Origin: Paraburkholderia unamae
GTDB taxonomy: Bacteria; Pseudomonadota; Gammaproteobacteria; Burkholderiales; Burkholderiaceae
Assembly (NCBI RefSeq): GCF_003268775.1
Contig: NZ_QLSU01000035.1
Coordinates: 1 to 64,000, forward strand
DNA: 64,000 bases
Direction of reading: 5' to 3'
Part shown: positions 7,907-15,838 of the stretch, one piece after another
Layout of the letters: every line of letters starts with the position of its first letter
How positions within the stretch are numbered: the first letter of the stretch is position 1
Program-made: the position numbers and the translations under genes
The notes under the pieces: model-generated
The model's input: the letters and a program-made list of their open reading frames with translations, nothing else
Database searches by the model: none
What the model was told of the DNA's origin: nothing

Positions 7907-9298
7907 ATGAAAAGAGACCTCCAGAATCAAGCGCACGACTCCCGCCAGGGCGTCGTCGGCGCCCTCGTGTATGTGTTCGAACGGGTCATGCCCGACCCCT
8001 TCGTCCTGTCCATCTGCCTCACCTTCTTCGTTGCGGTGCTCGCGCTGCTGATCGCGCCGCACGGCAACATCCCCACGGTGCTCAGTTCCTGGTACGAGGG
8101 CACCTTCGGCATTCTCGGCTTCGCGCTGCAAATGATCCTGATCCTCGCCACCGGCTACGCCATTGCCGAGGCGCCCGTGATCCAGCGCGTGCTGCGCGCG
8201 CTCGCGGCCAAGGCGCAAACGCCGGCGCGCGCCGCGCTGCTGGTGTTTCCCGTGGTTGCCGTCGCCGCGTGGCTGAACTGGGGCCTGGGCCTGATCGTGG
8301 GCGCGCTGCTCTCGCGCGAAATCGCGCGGCGCGTGAACGTGGATTTCGCATGGCTCGTGGCGGGCAGCTATTCGGCGTGGTCGATCTGCAATAGCGGGCT
8401 CTCCAGCTCCATCGCCCTCTCGCAGGCTTCGCCCGGCAATGCGCTCAATCTCGTGGAAAAAGCCACCGGCCACGTGATCCCGCTCAGCCAGACCGTGTTC
8501 GCGCCGTTCGTCTTTATCCCCACCGTGCTCGTGGTGGTCGTGATGACGTTCATCTTCATCCGCATGCATCCGAAGCCGGAGCACGTGGCGGCCTTCAGCC
8601 AGGCGGCCGAAGCCGAAGCCAGCGACGCCGGCGCCGGCGACGACCCGCACGCGCGCATCGGCGACGGCTCGCCCTCGTTCGCCTCGCGCCTCGAACAATC
8701 GATGCTCGGCACGCTGTTGCTGATCGTGCTCGGCGCGGGCTACCTCGCGATGGAATGGAGCGAAAAGGGTTTCGATCTCGACATCAACACGACGATCCTG
8801 ATCTTCCTGCTGATCGGCCTCGCGCTCCAGCGCACGCCCATCGCCTACGCGAACGCCATTCGCCGCGCCGCGCGCCAGACCGGCTCGATGCTGCTCCAGT
8901 ACCCCGTGTACGGCGGCATCATGGGCATGATGAAGGGCACCGGCCTCGCCTCGATGATCGCCAAGGCCTTCGTGACGATCGCCACGCCGCTCTCGCTGCC
9001 GATCTGGAGCTATCTGAGCTCGCTCATCATCACGCTGCTGGTGCCGAGCGCGGGCGGCCACTGGGCCGTGCAGGGGCCGTTCGTGCTGCCCGCCGCGCTG
9101 AGCCTGCACGCCTCCGTGCCGCGCACCGCCATGGGCGTGGCGATGGCCGAGAACGTCTCGAACATGCTGCAACCGTTCTGGGCCGTGCCGATCGTCGCGA
9201 TCGCAGGCATCCGCATTCAACGCGTGATGGGTTATACCGCCGTCACGTTCGCCGTTTCGCTCGTGATCTACGCCGTCGCGCTCTGGCTCGTGCCCTGA
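7907..9298 (+). CDS. Short-chain fatty acid transporter, AtoE family
   Basis: A 463-residue integral membrane protein with about ten or more hydrophobic segments, matching the AtoE short-chain fatty acid permease family (acetoacetate or butyrate uptake in E. coli). Family-typical segments are FERVMPDPFVLSICLTFFV near the N terminus, AWLNWGLGLIVGALLSREIA, the GSYSAWSICNSGLSSSIAL loop, and LVPSAGGHWAVQGPFVLPAA near the C terminus. Residues about 225-260 are a cytoplasmic, charged, low-similarity loop. There is no ato enzyme gene nearby, so the exact substrate is open. A terminator follows immediately. Confidence 0.9.
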   Translation: MKRDLQNQAHDSRQGVVGALVYVFERVMPDPFVLSICLTFFVAVLALLIAPHGNIPTVLSSWYEGTFGILGFALQMILILATGYAIAEAPVIQRVLRALAAKAQTPARAALLVFPVVAVAAWLNWGLGLIVGALLSREIARRVNVDFAWLVAGSYSAWSICNSGLSSSIALSQASPGNALNLVEKATGHVIPLSQTVFAPFVFIPTVLVVVVMTFIFIRMHPKPEHVAAFSQAAEAEASDAGAGDDPHARIGDGSPSFASRLEQSMLGTLLLIVLGAGYLAMEWSEKGFDLDINTTILIFLLIGLALQRTPIAYANAIRRAARQTGSMLLQYPVYGGIMGMMKGTGLASMIAKAFVTIATPLSLPIWSYLSSLIITLLVPSAGGHWAVQGPFVLPAALSLHASVPRTAMGVAMAENVSNMLQPFWAVPIVAIAGIRIQRVMGYTAVTFAVSLVIYAVALWLVP

Positions 9299-9325
9299 GC
9301 GTCCGCACATTCGCGGTCGGGAAAG

Positions 9326-9352
9326 GCGCTGCTCAGGCAGCGCTTTTTTTTT
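9326..9352 (+). terminator. Rho-independent terminator after the AtoE-type gene
   Basis: Stem GCGCTGC / GCAGCGC with loop TCAG, extended by A:T pairs, followed by nine T residues. It lies 28 bp after the stop codon of the transporter gene. Confidence 0.92.
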
Positions 9353-9468
9353 GCCCGGCACGCAACAGCGCACTAAGCTCGCGATTCACGAAGATCGGCG
9401 ACAATGAGCGGGCCTCGACGGCGGCACGCCGCCCCGATTCTGTGTGCGATTCCAATCCGGAGACTGCC

Positions 9469-10050
9469 ATGACCGCCAGCGCGCCGCCTTCCTCAACCTC
9501 CTCTTCGTCGTTTTCCGCATCGTCCGGAAGCGGCGGCGACGACGTCGATCCGCGCCTCGTCGAATTCGCGCGCCAGGTGTTCGACACCGCGCGCCGCGGC
9601 GAAGCGGCCACGCTCGCCACGCTCATCGACCAGGGCCTGCCGCCCAACCTGCGCAACGAAAAAGGCGACAGCCTCGTGATGCTCGCGAGCTATCACGGCC
9701 ACGCCGCCGCCGTGCGCGCGCTCGTGCAGCGCGGCGCGGACCCCAACCTGCGCAACGACAACGGCCAGACGCCGCTCGCAGGCGCGGCGTTCAAGGGCTA
9801 CGCCGAGGTGGTCGCCGCCCTGCTCGAAAACGGCGCCGATGTGGAAGGCGCCTCGCCCGACGGCCGCACGGCGCTGATGGTCGCCGCCATGTTCAACCGC
9901 GGCGACATCGTGGAACTGCTGCTCGCGCGAGGCGCGAACGCCGCGGCGCGCGACGCCTCGGGCAACAGCGCACTCGACGTGGCTCACGCCATGGGCGCGG
10001 CCGACACGGCCGCCCGCCTCGCCCAACTCGCAGGCGGCAAAGGCGCGTAG
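9469..10050 (+). CDS. Ankyrin-repeat protein
   Basis: A 193-residue protein. The N terminus (2-25) is a Ser/Pro-rich, probably disordered stretch, followed by about four ankyrin repeats from residue 35 to the end, seen as DSLVMLASYHGHAAAVRALV, QTPLAGAAFKGYAEVVAALL and RTALMVAAMFNRGDIVELLL. No signal peptide, so cytoplasmic. Ankyrin proteins of this size in Burkholderiaceae are generally uncharacterised protein-binding modules; no partner is suggested by the neighbours. The start at 9469 is chosen because upstream sequence overlaps the transporter terminator. Confidence 0.88.
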   Translation: MTASAPPSSTSSSSFSASSGSGGDDVDPRLVEFARQVFDTARRGEAATLATLIDQGLPPNLRNEKGDSLVMLASYHGHAAAVRALVQRGADPNLRNDNGQTPLAGAAFKGYAEVVAALLENGADVEGASPDGRTALMVAAMFNRGDIVELLLARGANAAARDASGNSALDVAHAMGAADTAARLAQLAGGKGA

Positions 10051-10086
10051 TTCACACGCCCCTTCACACGCCCCTTCGCACGCCCC
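10051..10086. repeat. Three tandem 12-bp repeats directly after a stop codon
   Basis: TTCACACGCCCC occurs twice exactly (10051-10062, 10063-10074) and a third time with one change, TTCGCACGCCCC (10075-10086). The array begins at the base after the ankyrin gene stop codon. It is probably a slippage product; copy number may vary between strains. Confidence 0.85.
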
Positions 10087-10105
10087 CGCGAATGCCCACC
10101 CGAAC

Positions 10106-10124
10106 AGGGCGCGATCCGCGCCCT
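10106..10124 (+). terminator. Hairpin after the ankyrin gene, possible terminator
   Basis: Perfect 8-bp stem AGGGCGCG / CGCGCCCT with loop ATC, followed only by CGTTTCC, so the T-tract is weak. It lies 56 bp after the ankyrin gene. 10125-10343 shows no gene. Confidence 0.45.
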
Positions 10125-10343
10125 CGTTTCCGCAAAGCGCATAACAACGTGCGCCTTCCTGGTGTCACTCCTGGTTTGCATACGACGCGCCGCCAGGCGA
10201 CTCTATTCATGCAGGTATAACTTGTGCGTGCAACGCCGGTGCGGGGCAGGCGGTTTTCCGCAAGGCGTGATATCGTTTTGTCATCGGATTCGAAGCCTGC
10301 GAGCACCCGTCAATCGAACTCTGTTACTTTCGCGAGCGTCGCC

Positions 10344-10709
10344 ATGAGTGATGTACGCCACCATCTGAGTCCGCGCGATCGCGTGGAAATGCTTTGCTGG
10401 CTCACCTGCGGGAGCCTCGGAGCCTACTATCTGAACGAGTCCTGGCCCAACGCGGCCTTTCACGTGCAGGCCGCGCACAAGTGGCTGGACCGTCACGCGC
10501 GCGAGGCCGACTGGCTTGCGATCGCGCGGCTCGCGGCCATGGCGCAGGACATCGCGCAGCAGCACGCGTGGTTCGTCGACGCCGTGTGGGCGCGCGACGC
10601 GGTGGAAGAGATTCTCGACACCGACGACCTGAACTACCAGGCCAAGCTCGTCCTGCAAGTGCTCAAGGACTGCGAACGAGCGCTCGCCGACCGTCGCCCC
10701 GCCGACTAA
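10344..10709 (+). CDS. Conserved-looking small cytoplasmic protein, function unknown
   Basis: A 121-residue soluble, mainly alpha-helical protein beginning MSDVRHHLSPRDRVEMLCWL. It is rich in Ala, Asp and Trp, has no signal peptide or membrane segment, and is about neutral to acidic. I do not recognise a family. The ATG at 10344 was chosen over an in-frame start 120 bp upstream because the upstream part is compositionally unlike protein. It stands alone between the ankyrin gene and a small secreted protein gene. Confidence 0.65.
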   Translation: MSDVRHHLSPRDRVEMLCWLTCGSLGAYYLNESWPNAAFHVQAAHKWLDRHAREADWLAIARLAAMAQDIAQQHAWFVDAVWARDAVEEILDTDDLNYQAKLVLQVLKDCERALADRRPAD

Positions 10710-10887
10710 TCACGCAACCGGTCGCCATCGGTCGCGTTCGATTGCATTCGTGAGTAGCGCGCGCGCCGGTTTGAACCGGCGCACGTTTCTCCATCACTTG
10801 ATGGATGCGGCGCGCGTTTCATCCGAACATACTTCCGCTTGCAGCGCTGGCGCTTTGCCGGCCGCTCGTCCATGCGGGAGCGTTACG

Positions 10888-11112
10888 ATGACTCGTTACC
10901 ACGCCCTGACGTTCGCCGCCGCGCTGCTTGCGTTCGCGTCGGCGAGCCCCGTCGCGCTGGCGCAAGCCGGTGGCCATGCAACCGCCCTCAATGCCGCCCG
11001 GCCCATGCAGATGCAGAAAGTCGCGAAGAGCAATCAAAAAGGTGTGCAAACCGCGAAAGCCACGAAACCGGCGCCGCAATCGCTGCGCTGGCTGCTCTCC
11101 GATACACCCTGA
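10888..11112 (+). CDS. Small secreted protein, unknown
   Basis: A 74-residue protein with a clear Sec signal peptide (MTRYHALTFAAALLAFASAS to about residue 25, ALAQA cut region), leaving a basic mature peptide of about 50 residues rich in Lys, Gln and Ala. GGGAG at 10876-10880, 7 nt before the ATG, supports this start over the longer in-frame one at 10750. No family recognised. The mature part has no cysteines. Confidence 0.6.
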   Translation: MTRYHALTFAAALLAFASASPVALAQAGGHATALNAARPMQMQKVAKSNQKGVQTAKATKPAPQSLRWLLSDTP

Positions 11113-11224
11113 AGTTGCCTCTAGGTTGCCCCGAAGTTTCCCCGCCATTGCCATGAAGCAAGCCGGCGCGTACGCGCCAGGCTCGCCCGCCGCCACTCCA
11201 CCTCGCAACGAGGCCGCCGCGTCG

Positions 11225-12667
11225 TCAAGACTGCGGCGGCTTCGCGTTGTCCGCCGCGGGCGGCGGCGCCGGCGTCCAGCCGTAACCCAGCGCCTTGTAG
11301 AGGTTCACGATCTGCGCCAGCTCCTGGTCCTGGAGCGACGACTGCTGCAATTGCGCGTTGAAGAGACTGCGCTCGGCGTCGAGCACTTCCAGGTAGCTCG
11401 TATAGCCGCCCTCGTAGAGGTCGCGCGCCACCGATGAATATTCGGTGAGCGCCCCCACCTGGCGCGTCGTCGAGTCCAGTTGATCGCGTGTGCGCGCCAC
11501 GCCCACGAGCGCGTTTTCGACATCGGCGAAGGCCTGCTGGATCGTCTGCTCGTAGCTGAAGAGGGCTTCCTGCTGCACCGCCTCCGCCTGATGGACGCCG
11601 CCCGCGATCGCACCGCCCTGGAAAATCGGCTGCGTGATCGCGCCCGCGAACGACCAGACGCGCGCGGGACCGGTCCACAACCCGGAGAGCGCCGTGCTCG
11701 CCGCGCCGAACAGGCCCGTGAGCGAGATCTGCGGGAAATACAGCGCGCGCGCCGCGCCGATCGACGCATTGGCCGAGATGAGCGTTTGTTCGGCTTGCAG
11801 AATATCGGGGCGGCGCTCCAGCAAAGTCGAGGGCAGACCGGCCGGGATGGCGGGCGCGGTCAGTTCCGTGATCGACTTGCCGCGCGGAATCGGCCCCGGA
11901 TTCTGCCCCAGCAGCAGCGAGATTGCGTCTTCCTGCGTCGCGATTTGCTGCTGGATCGAAAACACGGAAGTCTGCGCCGATTCGTACTCCGATTGCGCCT
12001 GGCTCACCTGGAGTCTCGACACGACGCCGCCCGCATAACGCTCGTTGAAGAGATCGAGCGCGCCCTTGCGGCTTTCGAGCGTGGCCTGCGCGATGAGGAG
12101 CTGGTTGTCGAAGTCGCGCAGTTGCAGATAGGACGTCGCCACGTTCGCGATGATGGCGATGCGCGTGGCCTGCTGCGCGGACTGCGTGGCCAGATAATCG
12201 GCGCGTGCGGCTTCGGTGAGGCGCCGCAGGTGGCCGAACAGATCGAGCTCCCAGGACACCGCGCCATTGAGTTGCACCTGGTTGCCGACCGACGGCGGAT
12301 AACCCGGCGCGATGGCGCCCCGGCTACGCGACGCGCCGAAATTCGCCGAGACCTGCGGGAACAGGCCCGCGCGCGTGACGACGTAACGCCCGTAGAACTC
12401 TTCGACCCGCGCGGCCGCGATGGCGAGATCCTTGTTCTGCGCGAGCGCCTTGGCAACGAGGTCGTTGAGCACCGGGTCGTTGAACTGCGTCCACCAGTCG
12501 AGCGAGGTGTCCACCGCCTCGGCTTGCGGCGAGGCGTAGCGGAACGACGAAGGCGTCTCGACCGCCGGGCGATGATAGTCGGGGCCGACCGCGCAGGCGC
12601 CAAGGAAGGCCGTGGCGGCGATCAGCGCGAGCGGGCGCAGCGTGCTGCAATGCAGACAGTTTTTCAT
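11225..12667 (-). CDS. RND efflux outer-membrane factor, OprM/NodT family lipoprotein
   Basis: A 480-residue outer-membrane channel protein, the third gene of the efflux operon. The signal peptide ends in lipobox LGAC with C25 as the lipidated residue, then AVGPDYHRPAVETPSSFRY, typical of OprM, CusC and NodT proteins. Two tandem outer-membrane-efflux repeats cover about 70-265 and 280-460. It forms the trimeric exit duct for the pump encoded just upstream, 3 bp away. Substrates of the system cannot be predicted, but this class usually exports antibiotics, aromatic compounds or solvents. Confidence 0.93.
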   Translation of the reverse strand: MKNCLHCSTLRPLALIAATAFLGACAVGPDYHRPAVETPSSFRYASPQAEAVDTSLDWWTQFNDPVLNDLVAKALAQNKDLAIAAARVEEFYGRYVVTRAGLFPQVSANFGASRSRGAIAPGYPPSVGNQVQLNGAVSWELDLFGHLRRLTEAARADYLATQSAQQATRIAIIANVATSYLQLRDFDNQLLIAQATLESRKGALDLFNERYAGGVVSRLQVSQAQSEYESAQTSVFSIQQQIATQEDAISLLLGQNPGPIPRGKSITELTAPAIPAGLPSTLLERRPDILQAEQTLISANASIGAARALYFPQISLTGLFGAASTALSGLWTGPARVWSFAGAITQPIFQGGAIAGGVHQAEAVQQEALFSYEQTIQQAFADVENALVGVARTRDQLDSTTRQVGALTEYSSVARDLYEGGYTSYLEVLDAERSLFNAQLQQSSLQDQELAQIVNLYKALGYGWTPAPPPAADNAKPPQS

Positions 12668-12670
12668 CGC

Positions 12671-15600
12671 TTAGCCCTCCTGAGAAGGCGGCGCCGCGGG
12701 CGGCGTGCTGGCATCCGGCGTGGCGGCCGGCTTCTTGCGCGACGAAAGCGTTTCGAGTCCCCAGAAGAACATCGGGATAAAGAACAACGCGATCACGGTG
12801 GCGCCGAGCATGCCCGCGATCACCCCGGTGCCGAGCGAGCGCCGGCTCGCGGCGGAAGCGCCGCTGGCGATCGCAAGCGGCACGCAGCCCAGAATGAACG
12901 CGAGAGACGTCATGATAATCGGCCGCAGACGCAGCTTCGCCGCATGCAGCGCCGCTTCATACGGCGACATGTTCTCCTTCTCGCGCATCTCCACGGCAAA
13001 CTCGAAGATCAGAATGGCGTTCTTCGCCGCGAGCGCGATCAGCACGGTCAAGCCGATCTGGAAGTACACGTCGTTTTCCATGCCCCGCAGCAAGATACCC
13101 ACCAGCGCCCCGAAAATCGCGAACGGCACGGCCAGCAGCACGCCGATCGGCAGCGACCACTTCTCGTACTGCGCCGCGAGAATGAGGAACACCATCAGCA
13201 GCGCAAAGCCGAACACGAGCGCCGCCGTCGAGCCGGCCTTTTTCTCTTCGTACGCCTGCCCGCTCCATTCATAGCTGTAGCCTTCGCCCAGCACTTCCTT
13301 CGAAATCTCCTCCATCGCCGCGATGGCCTCGCCCGAGCTGTGGCCCGGTGCCGCGTCGCCGGTGATCTTCGCCGCCGGGAAGTTGTTGAAGCGGTTCACG
13401 ATGTCAGGCCCCGGCACGAAGCGCGAGGTCGTCACGGCCTTGATCGGCACCATGTCGCCGCTGCGGTTGCGCACATAGATCTGCTGGATGTCGTCCGGGC
13501 TCAAGCGGTATTGCGGCTCCGCCTGGATGATCACCTGGAAGAGACGGCTGCCCTTCGGGAACTGGCTCACGTACAAGGACCCGAACATCGTCTGGAGTGC
13601 CGAATAGATGTCCTGAACCGGAACGCCGAGTGTTTCCGCGCGCTCGCGGTCCACTTCCACGAGCAACTGACGCGAATTCGTGTTGATGGTCGAATTCACG
13701 CCGCGCAGCGCCGGGTTCTGCCGCGCCTTCGCAATGACCTGGCGAACCTTGTCTTCGAGTTGCTGATAAGTGCCGTCGCCGGTGCTTTGCAACCAGAACT
13801 CGAAGCCGCCCGTCGTGCCGAGACCCGGAATGGATGGTGGATTGAGCGGCACGACCACGCCGTCCTTGAACTGGGAAAAGGCCTTGGTGGCGTCCCGGAT
13901 CAAGTCTTGCGCAGTGCCGTTCTCGCCGCGATCCTTGAAGCCCTTGAGCGTGACGAACAACGTGCCTGCATTCGCCTTGTACTGCGAGTCGATCAGGCTG
14001 TAGCCGATCGGCGCCGCAACGGAACTCACGGCAGGCTGTTTCGAGAACCAGTCCTCAGCCTTCTTCGAGAGGTCGCCGGTGCGGTCCAGACTCGCCGCGT
14101 CGGGCATCACGACCGCGCCGAACAGATAGCCCTGATCCTCCACGGGCAGGAATGACGAGGGAATATGTTTGAAGAGGCCAACCGTCGCTATCAGCATCAC
14201 CGCGATCAGGCCGATGGAGAGGATCACGCGGCGTATCGCCGTCTGCACCCAGCTGCCATAGCCGTTGGTCAGGCTCTCGAACTTCTCGTTGAACCAGCGG
14301 AAAAAGCGGTTCTTCTTCTGCTCGCCCGGCTTGAGCAGAATGGCCGCGAGCGCGGGCGAAAGCGTGAGCGCGACGATACCCGAGAGCACCACCGAGACCG
14401 CGATCGTCACGGCGAACTGCTTGTAGAGCTGCCCCGTGATGCCCGAGAGAAACGCCACGGGGATGAACACCGCGAGCAGCACCAGCACGATCGCCACCAC
14501 CGGCCCGCTCACTTCGTCCATCGCGCGTTTGGCCGCCTCCTTCGGTGGCAGCTTGAACTCGCTCATGTTGCGCTCGACGTTTTCGATCACCACGATCGCG
14601 TCGTCCACCACGATACCGATCGCTAACACCATGCCGAACAAGGTGAGCATGTTGATCGAGAAGCCGAACGCCGACATGCCGATGAACGCGCCGATGATCG
14701 ACACCGGCACCGCGAGCAGCGGCACGAGCGTCGCCCGGAAGCTCTGGAGGAAGATGTACACCACGATGATCACGAGAATCACCGCGTCGCGCAGCGTATG
14801 GACCACCTCGTTGATCGACTCGTGCACGAACTCGGTCGTATCGAGCGCGACTTCATACTTGAGGCCCGGCGGAAAGCTCTTGTTCAACTGCTCAAGGGTC
14901 TGCCGCACCTGCTTGGCCACTTGCAGCGCGTTCGCGCCCGGCTGCTGGTACACGGCGAGCAGTGTGGCCGTCTTGCCGTTGTAGCGGCCGCGCAGCGTGT
15001 AGTCTTTCGAGCCCAGTTCCGCATGCCCGATGTCCTTGATGCGCACGATCGCCGCATCGCCCGACGCCGCCTTCAGGATGATGTTGTCGAATTCGGACGG
15101 CTCCGTGAGACGCCCTTTCGTGGCCACCGGGAAGGTCTGGTTGACCGGCGCGTTGGTGGGCGCCTGACCCAGTCGGCCCGCCGAGAACTGCTGGTTCTGC
15201 TGCGCGATCGCGTTCTGCACGTCGGACACGGTAATGCCGAGCTTCGCCATGCGGTCGGGCTTGAGCCACACGCGCATCGCATAGTCAGCAGAACCGAAGA
15301 TCGACGCCTGGTTCGCGCCCGGAATGCGCTTGAGCGCGTCGAGCACGTAGACGTTCGCGTAGTTCGCCACGTAAGCCGCATCGTAGGAGTTATCGGGCGA
15401 ATAGATCGCGATCACCATCATGAACGCCGACGAGCGCTTCTGCACCGACACGCCTTGCGCCGTCACCGCATCGGGCAGGAACGGCAGCGCGAGGTTCACG
15501 CGGTTTTGCACGTCCACCTGGGCGAGCGACGGATCGGTGCCGATATTGAAGTACACCGTGAGCGTCATGTTGCCCGTCGAGGAGCTCGACGAGTTCATGT

Positions 15601-15835
15601 ACATCATGTTGTCCGCGCCGTTGACCTGCTGTTCGATCGGCGCGGCCACGTTCTGCGCGACGATATCGGCGCTCGCGCCCGGATACGTGCCGCTCACCGT
15701 GATGGTAGGCGGCGCGATGTCCGGGAACTGGGCGATCGGCAGGTTGAACATCGCCACGAGACCCGCGACGACGAGCACGATCGAGACCACCGACGCGAAA
15801 ATCGGCCGGTCAATGAAGAAGTGGGAGAACTTCAT
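12671..15835 (-). CDS. RND multidrug efflux pump, HAE1 family
   Basis: A 1054-residue inner-membrane proton-driven pump of the AcrB/MexB type, the usual length. It starts MKFSHFFIDRPIFASVVSIV (HAE1 signature) and has twelve membrane segments with two large periplasmic loops. The proton-relay Asp pair is visible in TM4 as GIVVDDAIVVIENVERNM, and the G-x-s-x-v-T segment as FGFSINMLTLFGM. The C-terminal tail is Pro/Ala-rich. It lies between the adaptor (3 bp upstream) and the outer-membrane factor (3 bp downstream). No TetR or MarR regulator gene is next to the operon, unlike many HAE1 systems. Confidence 0.95.
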   Translation of the reverse strand: MKFSHFFIDRPIFASVVSIVLVVAGLVAMFNLPIAQFPDIAPPTITVSGTYPGASADIVAQNVAAPIEQQVNGADNMMYMNSSSSSTGNMTLTVYFNIGTDPSLAQVDVQNRVNLALPFLPDAVTAQGVSVQKRSSAFMMVIAIYSPDNSYDAAYVANYANVYVLDALKRIPGANQASIFGSADYAMRVWLKPDRMAKLGITVSDVQNAIAQQNQQFSAGRLGQAPTNAPVNQTFPVATKGRLTEPSEFDNIILKAASGDAAIVRIKDIGHAELGSKDYTLRGRYNGKTATLLAVYQQPGANALQVAKQVRQTLEQLNKSFPPGLKYEVALDTTEFVHESINEVVHTLRDAVILVIIVVYIFLQSFRATLVPLLAVPVSIIGAFIGMSAFGFSINMLTLFGMVLAIGIVVDDAIVVIENVERNMSEFKLPPKEAAKRAMDEVSGPVVAIVLVLLAVFIPVAFLSGITGQLYKQFAVTIAVSVVLSGIVALTLSPALAAILLKPGEQKKNRFFRWFNEKFESLTNGYGSWVQTAIRRVILSIGLIAVMLIATVGLFKHIPSSFLPVEDQGYLFGAVVMPDAASLDRTGDLSKKAEDWFSKQPAVSSVAAPIGYSLIDSQYKANAGTLFVTLKGFKDRGENGTAQDLIRDATKAFSQFKDGVVVPLNPPSIPGLGTTGGFEFWLQSTGDGTYQQLEDKVRQVIAKARQNPALRGVNSTINTNSRQLLVEVDRERAETLGVPVQDIYSALQTMFGSLYVSQFPKGSRLFQVIIQAEPQYRLSPDDIQQIYVRNRSGDMVPIKAVTTSRFVPGPDIVNRFNNFPAAKITGDAAPGHSSGEAIAAMEEISKEVLGEGYSYEWSGQAYEEKKAGSTAALVFGFALLMVFLILAAQYEKWSLPIGVLLAVPFAIFGALVGILLRGMENDVYFQIGLTVLIALAAKNAILIFEFAVEMREKENMSPYEAALHAAKLRLRPIIMTSLAFILGCVPLAIASGASAASRRSLGTGVIAGMLGATVIALFFIPMFFWGLETLSSRKKPAATPDASTPPAAPPSQEG

Positions 15836-15838
15836 CGT

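Noticed and set aside
10051..10086. A CRISPR-like array
   Set aside because: Units are 12 bp in direct tandem with no spacers, so it is a simple slippage repeat. No CRISPR repeats occur elsewhere in the window.
11480..14155. An 891-residue plus-strand frame opposite the efflux outer-membrane factor and pump
   Set aside because: Shadow frame, Arg/His-rich, no ribosome binding site or homology.
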